Origin: Nemertoderma westbladi
Lineage: Eukaryota > Xenacoelomorpha > Nemertodermatida > Nemertodermatidae
NCBI GenBank assembly: GCA_032718475.1
Contig: JAUCBJ010008170.1
Span: 1-34,507, forward strand
Direction of reading: 5' to 3'
DNA length: 34,507 nucleotides
In this document: piece by piece, positions 9,638 through 17,932 of the stretch
Position numbering within the stretch: the first letter of the stretch is position 1
Layout of the letters: the number at the start of each line of letters is the position of its first letter
Notes under the pieces: generated by a model
What the model saw: the letters and a program-made list of their open reading frames with translations, nothing else
Databases searched by the model: none
What the model was told of the DNA's origin: nothing
Translations under genes and position numbers: made by a program

Positions 9638-10220
9638 TCATTTTCGAGCAATTTTGGGTAACTACAGCGTCTTATAATTGTCACCAATGAAATCAGCACA
9701 TACGAAAACCTCAGTATGGGTGAGGATATTGACGTTGTATCCTATTTCAAAATTTGAAATTTCACACTACTTGCACTTTTGGTGCTCTTGTGGTACATTT
9801 CAAATTCGCGAAAATTGCTCAAAATTTTACCCATAATTGTTTTCAATGGGTTTGGTGTTCCAAATAACCGAATTTTGACGATTTATTTCACCATACAGTG
9901 AAGTTACCCCAAAGAAACTGAAATGTGAAATTTCAGTGTTGAAAAGTGCTGATATAGGTGTCACAGCTTCCCTTTATCTCGTAAACTACAGGTCGTATGA
10001 ACTTCTAGTTTTTTTCATAATGATCCCTGATAAATTTGAGGAAATTACAGGGAATTTTGAGATCCCTTGATCGATCATCTCTATAGAATCTAAAAAAATC
10101 AACAGAGGGGGTTGGATTCCACCCCACCTTGGGCTTTTCAGGGTTAATACAACTTTGACATTGTCTTATTAACTTAACCTATTAACCATACCCATGCCAT
10201 TCCCATATTTTGATCTTCAG

Positions 10221-10343
10221 ATATTGATGAATGTTCTACCAATACTGATAATTGCCACAGTAGTGCTAGCTGCACAAACAATGTTGGTAGTTTCATATGT
10301 GCATGCAATTCAGGCTATTCTGGCAATGGTGTTTCCTGCAATG
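10221..10343 (+). CDS. cbEGF exon 5 (type A)
   Basis: 123 nt, phase 1-1, GATCTTCAG acceptor and GTAAGC donor. It differs from its neighbours by STNTDNC in place of STDTDNC between the first two cysteines. It is the first member of the 285-bp array, and its 162-nt intron is the one copied in the following units. Ends SCN+G. Confidence 0.9.
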
Positions 10344-10505
10344 GTAAGCAAATTTCTAATACATTTCAAATACAATATACATATTTTACACTGTCTTATT
10401 AGCTTAACCTATTAACCATAACCATGCCATATGGCTTTGACGTTTTTTTAATATAATATTTTTGTGAATTGAAAAATTAATAAATTCCCATATTTTGGTC
10501 TTCAG

Positions 10506-10628
10506 ATATTGATGAATGCTCTACCGATACTGATAATTGCCACAGTAGTGCCAGCTGCACAAACAATGTTGGTAGTTTCATATGTGCATGCAATTCAGGC
10601 TATTCTGGCAATGGTGTTTCCTGCAATG
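10506..10628 (+). CDS. cbEGF exon 6 (type A)
   Basis: 123 nt, phase 1-1, GGTCTTCAG acceptor and GTAAGC donor. It encodes DIDECSTDTDNC..NVGSFICAC..SCN+G. By eye it is identical in sequence to exons 7, 8 and 9, with identical flanking introns. Confidence 0.9.
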
Positions 10629-10790
10629 GTAAGCAAATTTCTAATACATTTCAAATACAATATACATATTTTACACTGTCTTATTAGCTTAACCTATTAA
10701 CCATAACCATGCCATATGGCTTTGACGTTTTTTTAATATAATATTTTTGTGAATTGAAAAATTAATAAATTCCCATATTTTGGTCTTCAG

Positions 10791-10913
10791 ATATTGATGA
10801 ATGCTCTACCGATACTGATAATTGCCACAGTAGTGCCAGCTGCACAAACAATGTTGGTAGTTTCATATGTGCATGCAATTCAGGCTATTCTGGCAATGGT
10901 GTTTCCTGCAATG
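10791..10913 (+). CDS. cbEGF exon 7 (type A)
   Basis: Identical to exon 6 in exon and flanking intron sequence, exactly 285 bp further on. GT..AG junctions and phase 1-1 are preserved. Confidence 0.9.
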
Positions 10914-11075
10914 GTAAGCAAATTTCTAATACATTTCAAATACAATATACATATTTTACACTGTCTTATTAGCTTAACCTATTAACCATAACCATGCCAT
11001 ATGGCTTTGACGTTTTTTTAATATAATATTTTTGTGAATTGAAAAATTAATAAATTCCCATATTTTGGTCTTCAG

Positions 11076-11198
11076 ATATTGATGAATGCTCTACCGATAC
11101 TGATAATTGCCACAGTAGTGCCAGCTGCACAAACAATGTTGGTAGTTTCATATGTGCATGCAATTCAGGCTATTCTGGCAATGGTGTTTCCTGCAATG
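11076..11198 (+). CDS. cbEGF exon 8 (type A)
   Basis: Third identical unit at 285-bp spacing. Same six cysteines, DIDEC calcium site and hydroxylation motif; donor GTAAGC. Confidence 0.9.
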
Positions 11199-11360
11199 GT
11201 AAGCAAATTTCTAATACATTTCAAATACAATATACATATTTTACACTGTCTTATTAGCTTAACCTATTAACCATAACCATGCCATATGGCTTTGACGTTT
11301 TTTTAATATAATATTTTTGTGAATTGAAAAATTAATAAATTCCCATATTTTGGTCTTCAG

Positions 11361-11483
11361 ATATTGATGAATGCTCTACCGATACTGATAATTGCCACAG
11401 TAGTGCCAGCTGCACAAACAATGTTGGTAGTTTCATATGTGCATGCAATTCAGGCTATTCTGGCAATGGTGTTTCCTGCAATG
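11361..11483 (+). CDS. cbEGF exon 9 (type A)
   Basis: Exon identical to 6-8 but with a GTATGC donor. Its downstream intron carries a GCAAAATTAATA variant near 11610, so this unit marks the older edge of the array. Confidence 0.9.
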
Positions 11484-11645
11484 GTATGCAAATTTCTAAT
11501 ACATTTCAAATACAATATACATATTTTACACTGTCTTATTAGCTTAACCTATTAACCATAACCATGCCATATGGCTTTGACGTTTTTTTAATATAATATT
11601 TTTGTGAATTGCAAAATTAATAAATTCCCATATTTTGGTCTTCAG

Positions 11646-11768
11646 ATATTGATGAATGTTCTACCGATACTGATAATTGCCACAGTAGTGCTAGCTGCAC
11701 AAACAATGTTGGTAGTTTCATATGTGCATGCATTTCAGGCTATTCTGGCAATGGTGTTTCCTGCGAAG
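11646..11768 (+). CDS. cbEGF exon 10 (type A)
   Basis: 123 nt, phase 1-1, GTAAGT donor. An A-to-T change gives ACISGY where the other copies have ACNSGY, after the fifth cysteine. Ends SCE+G like exon 3, and its downstream intron (135 nt) matches the type found after exons 1 and 3. Confidence 0.9.
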
Positions 11769-11903
11769 GTAAGTAAATTTCACATTGACTCTTTAACTGT
11801 AGAATATTATACAAAATTATACATGCCATGCATGGCATTGGTTTTGTTTAAATATTATTTTGTGATTTAATAATTTAATATATCCTCATATTTTGGTCTT
11901 CAG

Positions 11904-12026
11904 ATATTGATGAATGCTCTACCGATACTGATAATTGCCACAGTAGTGCTAGCTGCACAAACAATGATGGTAGTTTCACATGTGCATGCAATTCAGGCTA
12001 TTCTGGCAATGGTGTTTCCTGCAATG
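11904..12026 (+). CDS. cbEGF exon 11 (type B)
   Basis: 123 nt, phase 1-1, GGTCTTCAG acceptor and GTAAGC donor. It encodes NDGSFTCAC and ends SCN+G. Unlike exons 2 and 4 it is not followed by the TIR element, so it probably keeps the pre-insertion structure or derives from an A/B exchange. Confidence 0.9.
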
Positions 12027-12179
12027 GTAAGCAAATTTGTAATACAATATACATTATTTTACACTGTCTTATTAACTTAACCTATTAACCATAACCATGC
12101 CATATGGCTTTGACGTTTTTTTAATATAATATTTTTGTGAATTGAAAAATTAATAAAATTCCCATATTTTGGTCTTCAG

Positions 12180-12302
12180 ATATTGATGAATGTTCTACCG
12201 ATACTGATAATTGCCACAGTAATGCTAGCTGCACAAACAATGATGGTAGTTTCACATGTGGATGTAATTCTGGCTATGTTGGCGATGGTGTTTCCTGTCA
12301 TG
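12180..12302 (+). CDS. cbEGF exon 12 (type B, most diverged)
   Basis: 123 nt, phase 1-1, GGTCTTCAG acceptor and GTATGT donor. It encodes DIDEC..CHSNASC..NDGSFTCGC..GYVGDGVSCH+G. NAS creates an N-glycosylation sequon between cysteines 2 and 3 that the other eleven copies lack (they have SAS). It is the last EGF exon I can see. The phase-1 end can be joined to the exon at 32597. Confidence 0.9.
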
Positions 12303-12726
12303 GTATGTAAAGATGAATTATATTTCCAATACACTAGGCCCGTGTCACTCACGAGCTTAAAACTTTCAACATTGAACTTTCAACTAAAAATAGAACACAC
12401 TGCGCCTAAGGAGATGTCCACACATAAACAATCAACTTTCAAAATGCACTAGTTCTCCATTCTATCTTGAAAGTTGAAAGGTGAAATATCCAGTATTGAT
12501 AACTATAGTGTACTACCTTCCACGCATGCGGTGGTACACGTCTGATCCCGACATGTATATAATCATGGCCCTCTAACCAATATGCATTACGAATAAATCA
12601 GCGTACAAGCATATTTGGGACACAAAGACCAGTCAACAATACCAATCCAAAATATATAATACACAGTAGTCCAGTCAAAAATATATAATAAACATAAAAT
12701 TGATCGACTAATTAATAAATCATAAT
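12303..12726. other. Intron sequence between cbEGF exon 12 and the BEL-like insertion
   Basis: No gene or known repeat seen. It holds a short inverted pair (ACTTTCAACATTGAACTTTCAA against TTGAAAGTTGAAAG near 12468) and a direct repeat of CCAGTCAA..AAATATATAATA (12631-12690). The last five bases, ATAAT, are the left target-site duplicate of the BEL-like element. Confidence 0.5.
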
Positions 12727-13687
12727 TGTAAGCGGATTCAATTCCCTTACATTACCAACGCGAAAATGGGACCAGTGGCATTTGACCAATATAGTTGGCG
12801 ATACGAAATTACCAATAATAATCTCGCCTCATAACCAACTCGGGGGGGGGGGGGGGGGGCGACACAGGCCCTAAAGCCACAGAGAGAGGTGAGAGGTCAA
12901 ACCACCTCAGAGGGAGAACCCAGCTAGTCGAGGCTAGTGGCAGGGGGTAACACCTACAGGGAGTGCCAAAGTGACAATTAGTATATAAGCAAATAGTGGG
13001 CAGGGGAGCACATGGGGAAAGGTAGGAAAGCATCCATTGGGTAGCAAAGGCCAAAGTAGAGTAGAGATGAAACCAATATGTATGTGTATCAATCATATAG
13101 TTATCCTAATTACTGATTTACTGGTCAGTTCATTAATCACACAGTTAGGGACCGGCAATAGTTTAGACCGTCATTTCATATACTGCTGTTATCATTCTAT
13201 ATTGCAATTTCTACTATTATCTGTTATACATACTGTACTACTACTACTAGGATCGGCATGCTGCATTGCAGCTGCATTTTTAAGAATGCTGTGCCGGCTT
13301 GTCAACAAAATTGCACCGCCACAACTCCCTATCACCCATGACATTTGCTAGATCATCCGCATCTTTAAGGCCAGTGTCCTTTAAGATGCGTCTCAAGAAA
13401 GTCATGGGCTGTCCACCATGCTTATTCACTCCATGAGGCTGCCAAAGTACAAGATTATGCACTGGCTGATCCTCACGGCGAAAGCAATGTCCTGCAAAGC
13501 GGAGGCGATTTTGTTCTAGTGCTGTGCTACATACTGTGCTATTATCATTGGAACATTAACAACGAGAAACACAAACTCTGTTATTTTCCCGATGGCCTTC
13601 GGCCAGAGATATTAGTTCAGCAGCCCAGCAGCAAAGTGACGCGTACAACCTAACCCGGTCGGGATCATTGAACTCAATCCCATCACA
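12727..13687 (+). repeat. 5' LTR of the BEL-like element (with LINE insert)
   Basis: 961 bp, of which 301 bp are the LINE insertion with its duplicated target. Without it the LTR is ~660 bp, matching the 659-bp 3' LTR. It contains an 18-G run at 12842-12859 (9 G in the 3' LTR) and the shared GGCCTTCGGCC hairpin near 13592. Begins TG, ends CACA. Confidence 0.9.
13237..13527 (-). mobile_element. 5'-truncated copy of the RTE-like LINE inside the 5' LTR
   Basis: The sequence matches 27931-28213 almost perfectly (I see one substitution, GATCC against GGTCC, and one extra repeat of the CTA tail). It is flanked by a 10-bp duplication TACATACTGT (13227-13236 and 13528-13537), which is single in the 3' LTR. 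It contains the last ~60 codons of the LINE ORF (13280-13462) and the (TAG)n tail on the minus strand. Truncation at the 5' side is usual for target-primed reverse transcription. Confidence 0.9.
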
Positions 13688-13737
13688 GTCTAAACTACCG
13701 ACAACTAAAACTGTGACAAGAACCAGAGAGCCCAAAG

Positions 13738-14214
13738 ATGAGCGGACAAACGCCCCGAGAATCAGAGGGAGTAAGAAAGCCGCCGCAGACCCCACACGAC
13801 ACCAACCAAACGATCCAAGAGGCCGCGACGAGACGATACCGGCCTGCCACCCCGGATTCGCCAATGAGGGACGATCCGAATACCCAAGCGGAGAGCGGCC
13901 GACAACAACGAGGAGGGAAAGTCAACGACGAGTCGACGCAAGATGACGACGGCGGTCGGACTACCGAATTCGCCGGCCAGCCACAGGACGAAGGCGACGG
14001 ATGGCCCACTGGAACGGCGATGGTGGGGCCGCCGGTACAATGCTGGACGAGGAGGGAAGGTAGAGTCAATGAAGAGGACGTCGGGACGAGTGATCGACTG
14101 CGAAGGGTGTACAATGCCACAAAGAAGCTACTAAAAGAGGCTAAGGATGGGAGAAAGGTAGACCAGCCTAAACTATACCAGAGCCTAGGTGAGTCGAAAC
14201 AAACATTTTCGTAA
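13738..14214 (+). CDS. Gag-like N-terminal ORF of the BEL-like element
   Basis: ATG at 13738 is the first ATG after the LTR edge that opens a long frame; 158 codons. The protein is hydrophilic and probably disordered (many D, E, Q, R and T), ending in a short Lys/Arg-rich helix (RRVYNATKKLLKEAKDGRK). No named domain. The last codons may be intron: CTAG|GTGAGT at 14188/14189 is a strong splice-donor match, and GCCACAG at 14272 followed by an open frame (ELFELWRSEVMEP..., to 14409) restores the phase, giving an 84-nt intron. The acceptor lacks a pyrimidine tract, so this is only a possibility. Function is inferred from position as the leading part of Gag. Confidence 0.55.
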   Translation: MSGQTPRESEGVRKPPQTPHDTNQTIQEAATRRYRPATPDSPMRDDPNTQAESGRQQRGGKVNDESTQDDDGGRTTEFAGQPQDEGDGWPTGTAMVGPPVQCWTRREGRVNEEDVGTSDRLRRVYNATKKLLKEAKDGRKVDQPKLYQSLGESKQTFS

Positions 14215-14416
14215 CTTAGTCCGTTTTGGACAGGGAGAACTGGCGAGTGAGAGAGCGAGGGGGTTGCCACAGAACTATTTGAATTGTGGCGGTCTGAGGT
14301 GATGGAACCAGACGTGGTGTATGTAGGGCCTTACTTAGTGGATGCTAGGGGAATTAAGTTAGTGGGATGGGCGGACCCGCACAACGGCGAATCCGAGGCT
14401 AACCCCTGAGGATTAG

Positions 14417-15120
14417 GTGTTGTCAGTTAGTAGGAACCCCAGTAAACGCGGGAAAATTAGTAGGACAGAGAGGCGACGGGAGTCCGTCGCGACCAATAAG
14501 TCTGCTACATCCTCCGCAAAAGCAAGATGGGTGTTCGAGATAGATCTGTCGTGTCAACTAGACATTGTGGCATTGGATCAAAAGGAACTGGAAAGACAGT
14601 TAGATGAGGGAACTGCACTATTAGAGAGGGAGAGAGAATTCGCGAGAGAGTGTAAACAGAGGGCCGAGAGGGTGGCGAGAAACTATAGGGAGCGGGAGGA
14701 GAGAGAGATGAGTGAGCATAAAGAGCGGGAGGCAAGAGTAGAAATCGAGCGCAAGGAGCGGGAGGCAAGAGAGGTGAACGAGCGCAAGGAGCGGGAGGCA
14801 AGAGAGGTGAACGAGCGTAGAGAGCGGGAGGCGAGGGAGACAGAATTAGCCAACCAGAGTATGAGGGAGGACAGAGAGAGAGAGAGAGAGCGGGCAAGCG
14901 GATGCGGGATGATATGCATACCCGGCTGAGGGGGTTAATGCAGTATCAAGCGAAGCAAAAGCACCGGTTAGAATTGGCAAAGATGGGATTATCTGAGAGT
15001 GAGGCTGGTTCGGGTAGTATTTACGAGGAACCAGAGGTGATGGAAACCTTTGTTAATACCCCACTTACAGGTACCGGACGACAGACCCAGGACTGGTGTA
15101 ACCGTACGGGCGGGGGGTAA
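14417..15120 (+). pseudogene. Charged coiled-coil segment of Gag, frameshifted in an (AG)n run
   Basis: The first frame (to 14929) has no early ATG and must be entered from upstream. It encodes a long E/R-rich helix with imperfect repeats of REAREVNERKE and similar 9-12-residue units, certainly coiled coil or single alpha-helix. At the (AG)n microsatellite (14871-14890) the sensible reading moves to the frame that opens at 14902 (MRDDMHTRLRGLMQYQAKQK...) and runs to 15120. I read this as one protein whose repeat length has changed. The frame ends in a G6 run. BEL Gag proteins commonly have a helical region here; no catalytic motif is present. Confidence 0.5.
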
Positions 15121-15389
15121 TACTGTAATAATACGTTAGAGGGGGTTAATATTAATAGTACCGTAATAGACAACCCTAATCAAACCTTTCTTGCAGGAAA
15201 TAATATTTTACCCAGTATCAATAATTCTAATTTAAATGTGCAAAATAATTTAAATAGTAAATAATTCCGAACAAAATAATTTGAATAATATTAATAATAA
15301 CTTAGGTAACAATAATACGTTAAATAACCCCGAGGAAATTAATCAAAGTAATATCATTAGTAACAGTAACAAATCAGGGCAAAATTAAT
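15121..15389 (+). pseudogene. Asn-rich low-complexity coding remnant
   Basis: Two frames joined by an indel near 15262 encode asparagine-rich sequence (for example NNLNNINNNLGNNN). The G6 at the end of the previous segment probably causes the frame change into it. It may be a spacer of the Gag-like protein or simple AT-rich expansion. A TTTCTTGCAG|G acceptor-like match lies at 15187-15197 but its use is unproven. Confidence 0.35.
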
Positions 15390-15845
15390 AACGGTGCAAT
15401 TAATACATACGTAGGGGGAACAAGTGAGCCGGCCAATGAGAGCCTGCAAGGACATGAAGTTGCACAGGGAGTAGTGGGGGTGAATAAACCCAATGATAGC
15501 CTGCAAGGCCACGCAGTTGCAGAGGGAGAAGCAGTGGGGGTGAACAAATCCAGCGAGGGTAGAGATAGTGCGTCGACTAGAGAGGGGCATAGGGGCAAAG
15601 TAAGAGGTGATGGATGGGGGGGGGGGGGCTACGGGCACCCCACCACAAGAGATTAGTGGCGAGAGGGGGGAGGGGCAGAGATTGTCCCACAAGCGTCTAC
15701 GGGAAATGCGTGTGGCGAGTTAAGAGAGCCGTGGCACCCAACGGCGGGTGAGAGGGGGGGGGCAGAGAATGTCCCACAAGCGTCGGCGGACAATGCGCAC
15801 TGCGAGTTAGGTGAAACGCGGCACCCAATGAATGACAGAGAATAG
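15390..15845 (+). repeat. Short tandem coding repeats in the Gag region
   Basis: Two sets. First, ~60-bp units encoding SLQGHEVAQG / SLQGHAVAEG followed by VGVNK. Second, ~95-bp units encoding ENVPQAS..NA.CEL.E..HP, separated by G-rich runs (up to 12 G near 15616-15627) that break the frame. They look like slippage-expanded parts of the charged Gag N-terminal region. Confidence 0.5.
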
Positions 15846-15960
15846 TAGGGGGATTGCGCATATCCCCAGGACCGTCCAACCGGGCAGAGAGAGAGACGTT
15901 GGCCCCGTGAGCGGGTGAGCGAGAAAACGTCGAGCCCAGTCGGAAGACGGAAGAAAAACA

Positions 15961-16260
15961 GTGGAGTTTATCCGGGAGGTCGAAGCGAGATCTCACGAGG
16001 AGGAACACTGCACTAAAGCGAGACGAAGTGAGGAGAATCGAAGGGGCGTTGCTACGAGCAACCGGAGAGGAACGATGGACAGTGAACCATCAGTAGTCGA
16101 GATGGAGTCAGAGAGCCGGTGGGGTAGTACTCTGGGAGATTGCCATTGCCCCGGAGAAACACAACCTAGTGAGATATACCACACACCGGGAGAAGGGTAC
16201 AGGAAGTACCAGTATGAGGATGAGAACAGAAGAGGGGATCGAAGAAAAACTTCCCAATGA
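15961..16260 (+). CDS. Hydrophilic ORF, Gag region (hypothetical)
   Basis: About 99 codons, rich in E, R, S and T, no recognised domain. The first in-frame codon counted as a start at 15961 is GTG; no early ATG supports independent translation. It ends in an ATGA overlap with the next frame (ATG at 16257), which more likely reflects a frameshift in one long Gag-like protein than two genes. Confidence 0.35.
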   Translation: MEFIREVEARSHEEEHCTKARRSEENRRGVATSNRRGTMDSEPSVVEMESESRWGSTLGDCHCPGETQPSEIYHTPGEGYRKYQYEDENRRGDRRKTSQ

Positions 16261-16772
16261 ACGTAGCTTCCGATCGAGAATATGGTAGTCGCGGGGAGGA
16301 CTTCTTGGAATATTCGAGAAGATTAAACTTCGGTCCGGAAGGACACAGGCAGACTGCAGGACATACTGTAGGCCTTACTGCACATACTATAGGCCATGCT
16401 GGGAGAGATAGTGTAAGCGATAGGGTAGCGCGGACAACGGGATTAGACCCAGAAGTCGCTGCATACATACCGGTAGGTAGGCAAGAAGTGGATAGGCCTA
16501 TACTGGTACCTGCACACCAGTATGACTATAACATGCAGGGATATAATATATACCCAGGGGAGGGGGGAGCTATTGCCGATAGATGCATGGGCTCTAACAT
16601 GATAACATCAACCCCAGTACCAAATATAACACCGGTTGGGGGGGGGGACAGGGTGACATTCCCACATTGCAATATCAGCAGTACACTCAACCAAGAACAA
16701 AAACCCCAAACCCCTCAGACCCAAATAAGTCATGTGATACGGAGATATGGAGGGGACCGTTACCCCCGATGA
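16257..16772 (+). CDS. Hydrophilic Gly/Pro/Thr-rich ORF, Gag region (hypothetical)
   Basis: 171 codons from ATG at 16257; begins MNVASDREYGSRGEDF. Probably disordered, with His/Gly-rich and Pro/Gln-rich parts. Another frame takes over near 16667 after a G8 run (16639-16646), again suggesting indels in one original reading frame. No function can be assigned beyond being the stretch directly before the Gag core. Confidence 0.35.
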   Translation: MNVASDREYGSRGEDFLEYSRRLNFGPEGHRQTAGHTVGLTAHTIGHAGRDSVSDRVARTTGLDPEVAAYIPVGRQEVDRPILVPAHQYDYNMQGYNIYPGEGGAIADRCMGSNMITSTPVPNITPVGGGDRVTFPHCNISSTLNQEQKPQTPQTQISHVIRRYGGDRYPR

Positions 16773-16871
16773 TATCCAACACAAAGAAAGTCGACAGGCC
16801 CGACGGGCGAACCGCACCCAACAGCAAGGGAGTCTGCATCATAACCATCTAGCGCGCTGGAAGTACAGGAG

Positions 16872-17578
16872 ATGGGAATGGCAACACTCATCGACGCGCT
16901 AAAGACCAGGATTGAGCTACCGCCAGTGGAGCCGTTCAAATTCGATGGTAGTAAACCGGAGGAATATCTGCAATTCCGGCGCATGAACAGTAATGAAATA
17001 TTAACAAAAAACTTGACGCAGGCGGAGTGCCTTAAATACCTACAAGTTTACACGGGGGGGGCAGCATACGACATCGTAAGGCAGTACCAAGGTATCGAAG
17101 GTGGATTCACGACTGCATGGCGGGCCCTGGACAAGGAATTTTAGGGCATCCTGCGAAGATCATCCGACAAACCTTAAGGGGAATAACATCAGGCGGACTA
17201 CAGGATAACCCTGTCACCATCAAGACCTTCGCGAATAAAGTCAAAAAGGTGCTGATTGTGCTAAAGACACCAGATGCACCTTACGAACTCAACGCATTGA
17301 ATAACATCACTACAATAGCGCAGGCACTACCGATCTGGCTGAGAAACAAGTGGAGAAAGATCGCCTTCTCCACCTGGGAGAAGAAAGGTGCGGAGCCAGG
17401 GCTAGAGGAGATGTCGAACTTCCTTAACTATGAGGCGGAATTGATTACAGACCCAATCTACAGCAAGGATAGTCTGGGGAGGGCGCCGAGATCTGAATAC
17501 AACTGGCCTAAACCCGAGCACAGTGCGGCGAATGCACTACCAAAATTAAGACAGTCACTACCATACGCGGCGACATAG
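16872..17578 (+). pseudogene. Gag core, DUF1759 type (BEL/Pao), one frameshift
   Basis: From ATG at 16872 the frame encodes IELPPVEPFKFDGSKPEEY, then a helical stretch ending YLQVYTGGAAYDIV and TAWRALDKEF. This is the order of the DUF1759 Gag core typical of BEL/Pao elements. A TAG at 17142 ends that frame, and the continuation GHPAKIIRQTLRGI is found in the frame two bases on (17117-17578), so an indel of one or two bases sits at about 17141. The second half runs through DAPYELNALNNITTIAQALP and ends at TAG 17576. The core would form the capsid lattice of the virus-like particle. The family call is firm; this copy could not make the full core without a frameshift. Confidence 0.75.
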
Positions 17579-17932
17579 GGGACTGCAAGTCCACAGAGAG
17601 CTGGGAGTAGGGCCACACCGTGGCAGGGACAGAAACAAAACAACAACACGAACAAATATAATCCCCACACCCCCAGTAGGCCGACTCCAAATAATAAAAA
17701 CACTAAACCGCTAGGTATAAATATACGCGCAATATGTGAAGCGCTATATAAAGAAGGCTACAATCCAAAATACAAATGCCAATTACACACAAACGCATTC
17801 CACCAGACCATGAATTGCAAGCATTGGCAGGTGTTGTTTAAACAAGATCGGGTAACCTACGCGGGTATAAATGGAATATGTCATCGATGCGTGGTAGGAT
17901 GATACAGATTCGAAGAGTGTAAGGAAACACCA
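17579..17932 (+). pseudogene. Gag zinc-binding region between two in-frame stops
   Basis: Directly after TAG 17576-17578 the same frame stays open for 107 codons: an Asn/Pro/Thr-rich linker, then CQLHTNAFHQTMNC, a helix with QDRVTY, GICHRC and, beyond a TGA at 17900-17902, YRFEEC. This Cys/His spacing is the zinc-binding end of BEL/Pao Gag, just before the peptidase. The TGA falls inside the last knuckle. The frame then joins the peptidase frame without a shift. Confidence 0.65.

Larger units (their letters stand above)
8829..10142. mobile_element. Non-autonomous TIR element, copy 2 (uninterrupted, 1,314 bp)
   Basis: CCTGAAAAGCCC at 8829 and its inverse ending at 10142 bound this copy. It supplies the intact counterpart of the block that the LTR element interrupts in copy 1. 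The open frame at 9045-9401 has no homology I recognise and is disrupted in the other copy, so I do not call it a gene. Because the same flanks occur in both copies, both derive from one insertion that was then duplicated together with the EGF exons. Confidence 0.65.
2624..10220 (+). repeat. Two-copy segmental duplication (A exon + B exon + TIR element)
   Basis: Copy 1 is 2624-8385 and copy 2 is 8386-10220 (1,835 bp). After removing the LTR insertion and its 5-bp duplication, copy 1 is about 1,784 bp and aligns along its full length with copy 2: A-type exon, 133-135-nt intron, B-type exon, G-run, then the ~1.3-kb TIR element. Copy 2 additionally carries two new palindromes (9513-9637). Copy 1 carries a private tandem repeat of a ~23-bp piece near 7467-7514. 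Confidence 0.85.
10221..11645 (+). repeat. 285-bp tandem array of exon + intron (five units)
   Basis: Exon starts at 10221, 10506, 10791, 11076, 11361 and 11646 are spaced exactly 285 bp (123-nt exon + 162-nt intron). Units 2-4 look identical over their whole length, introns included, which implies very recent unequal crossing-over or gene conversion. Confidence 0.95.

Noticed and set aside
10194-11870. Series of repeated hydrophobic ORFs that look like small membrane proteins
   Set aside because: They run across donor sites and are in the wrong frame; the +1 frame gives textbook cbEGF exons with splice sites.
10221-12302. CRISPR-like regular spacing of repeats
   Set aside because: Repeat units are 123-nt exons with 162-nt identical introns in animal DNA; spacers are not unique and no cas genes exist.
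13695-14270. 191-codon minus-strand ORF opposite the Gag leader
   Set aside because: Ser/Pro/Val-rich shadow of a purine-rich + strand frame.
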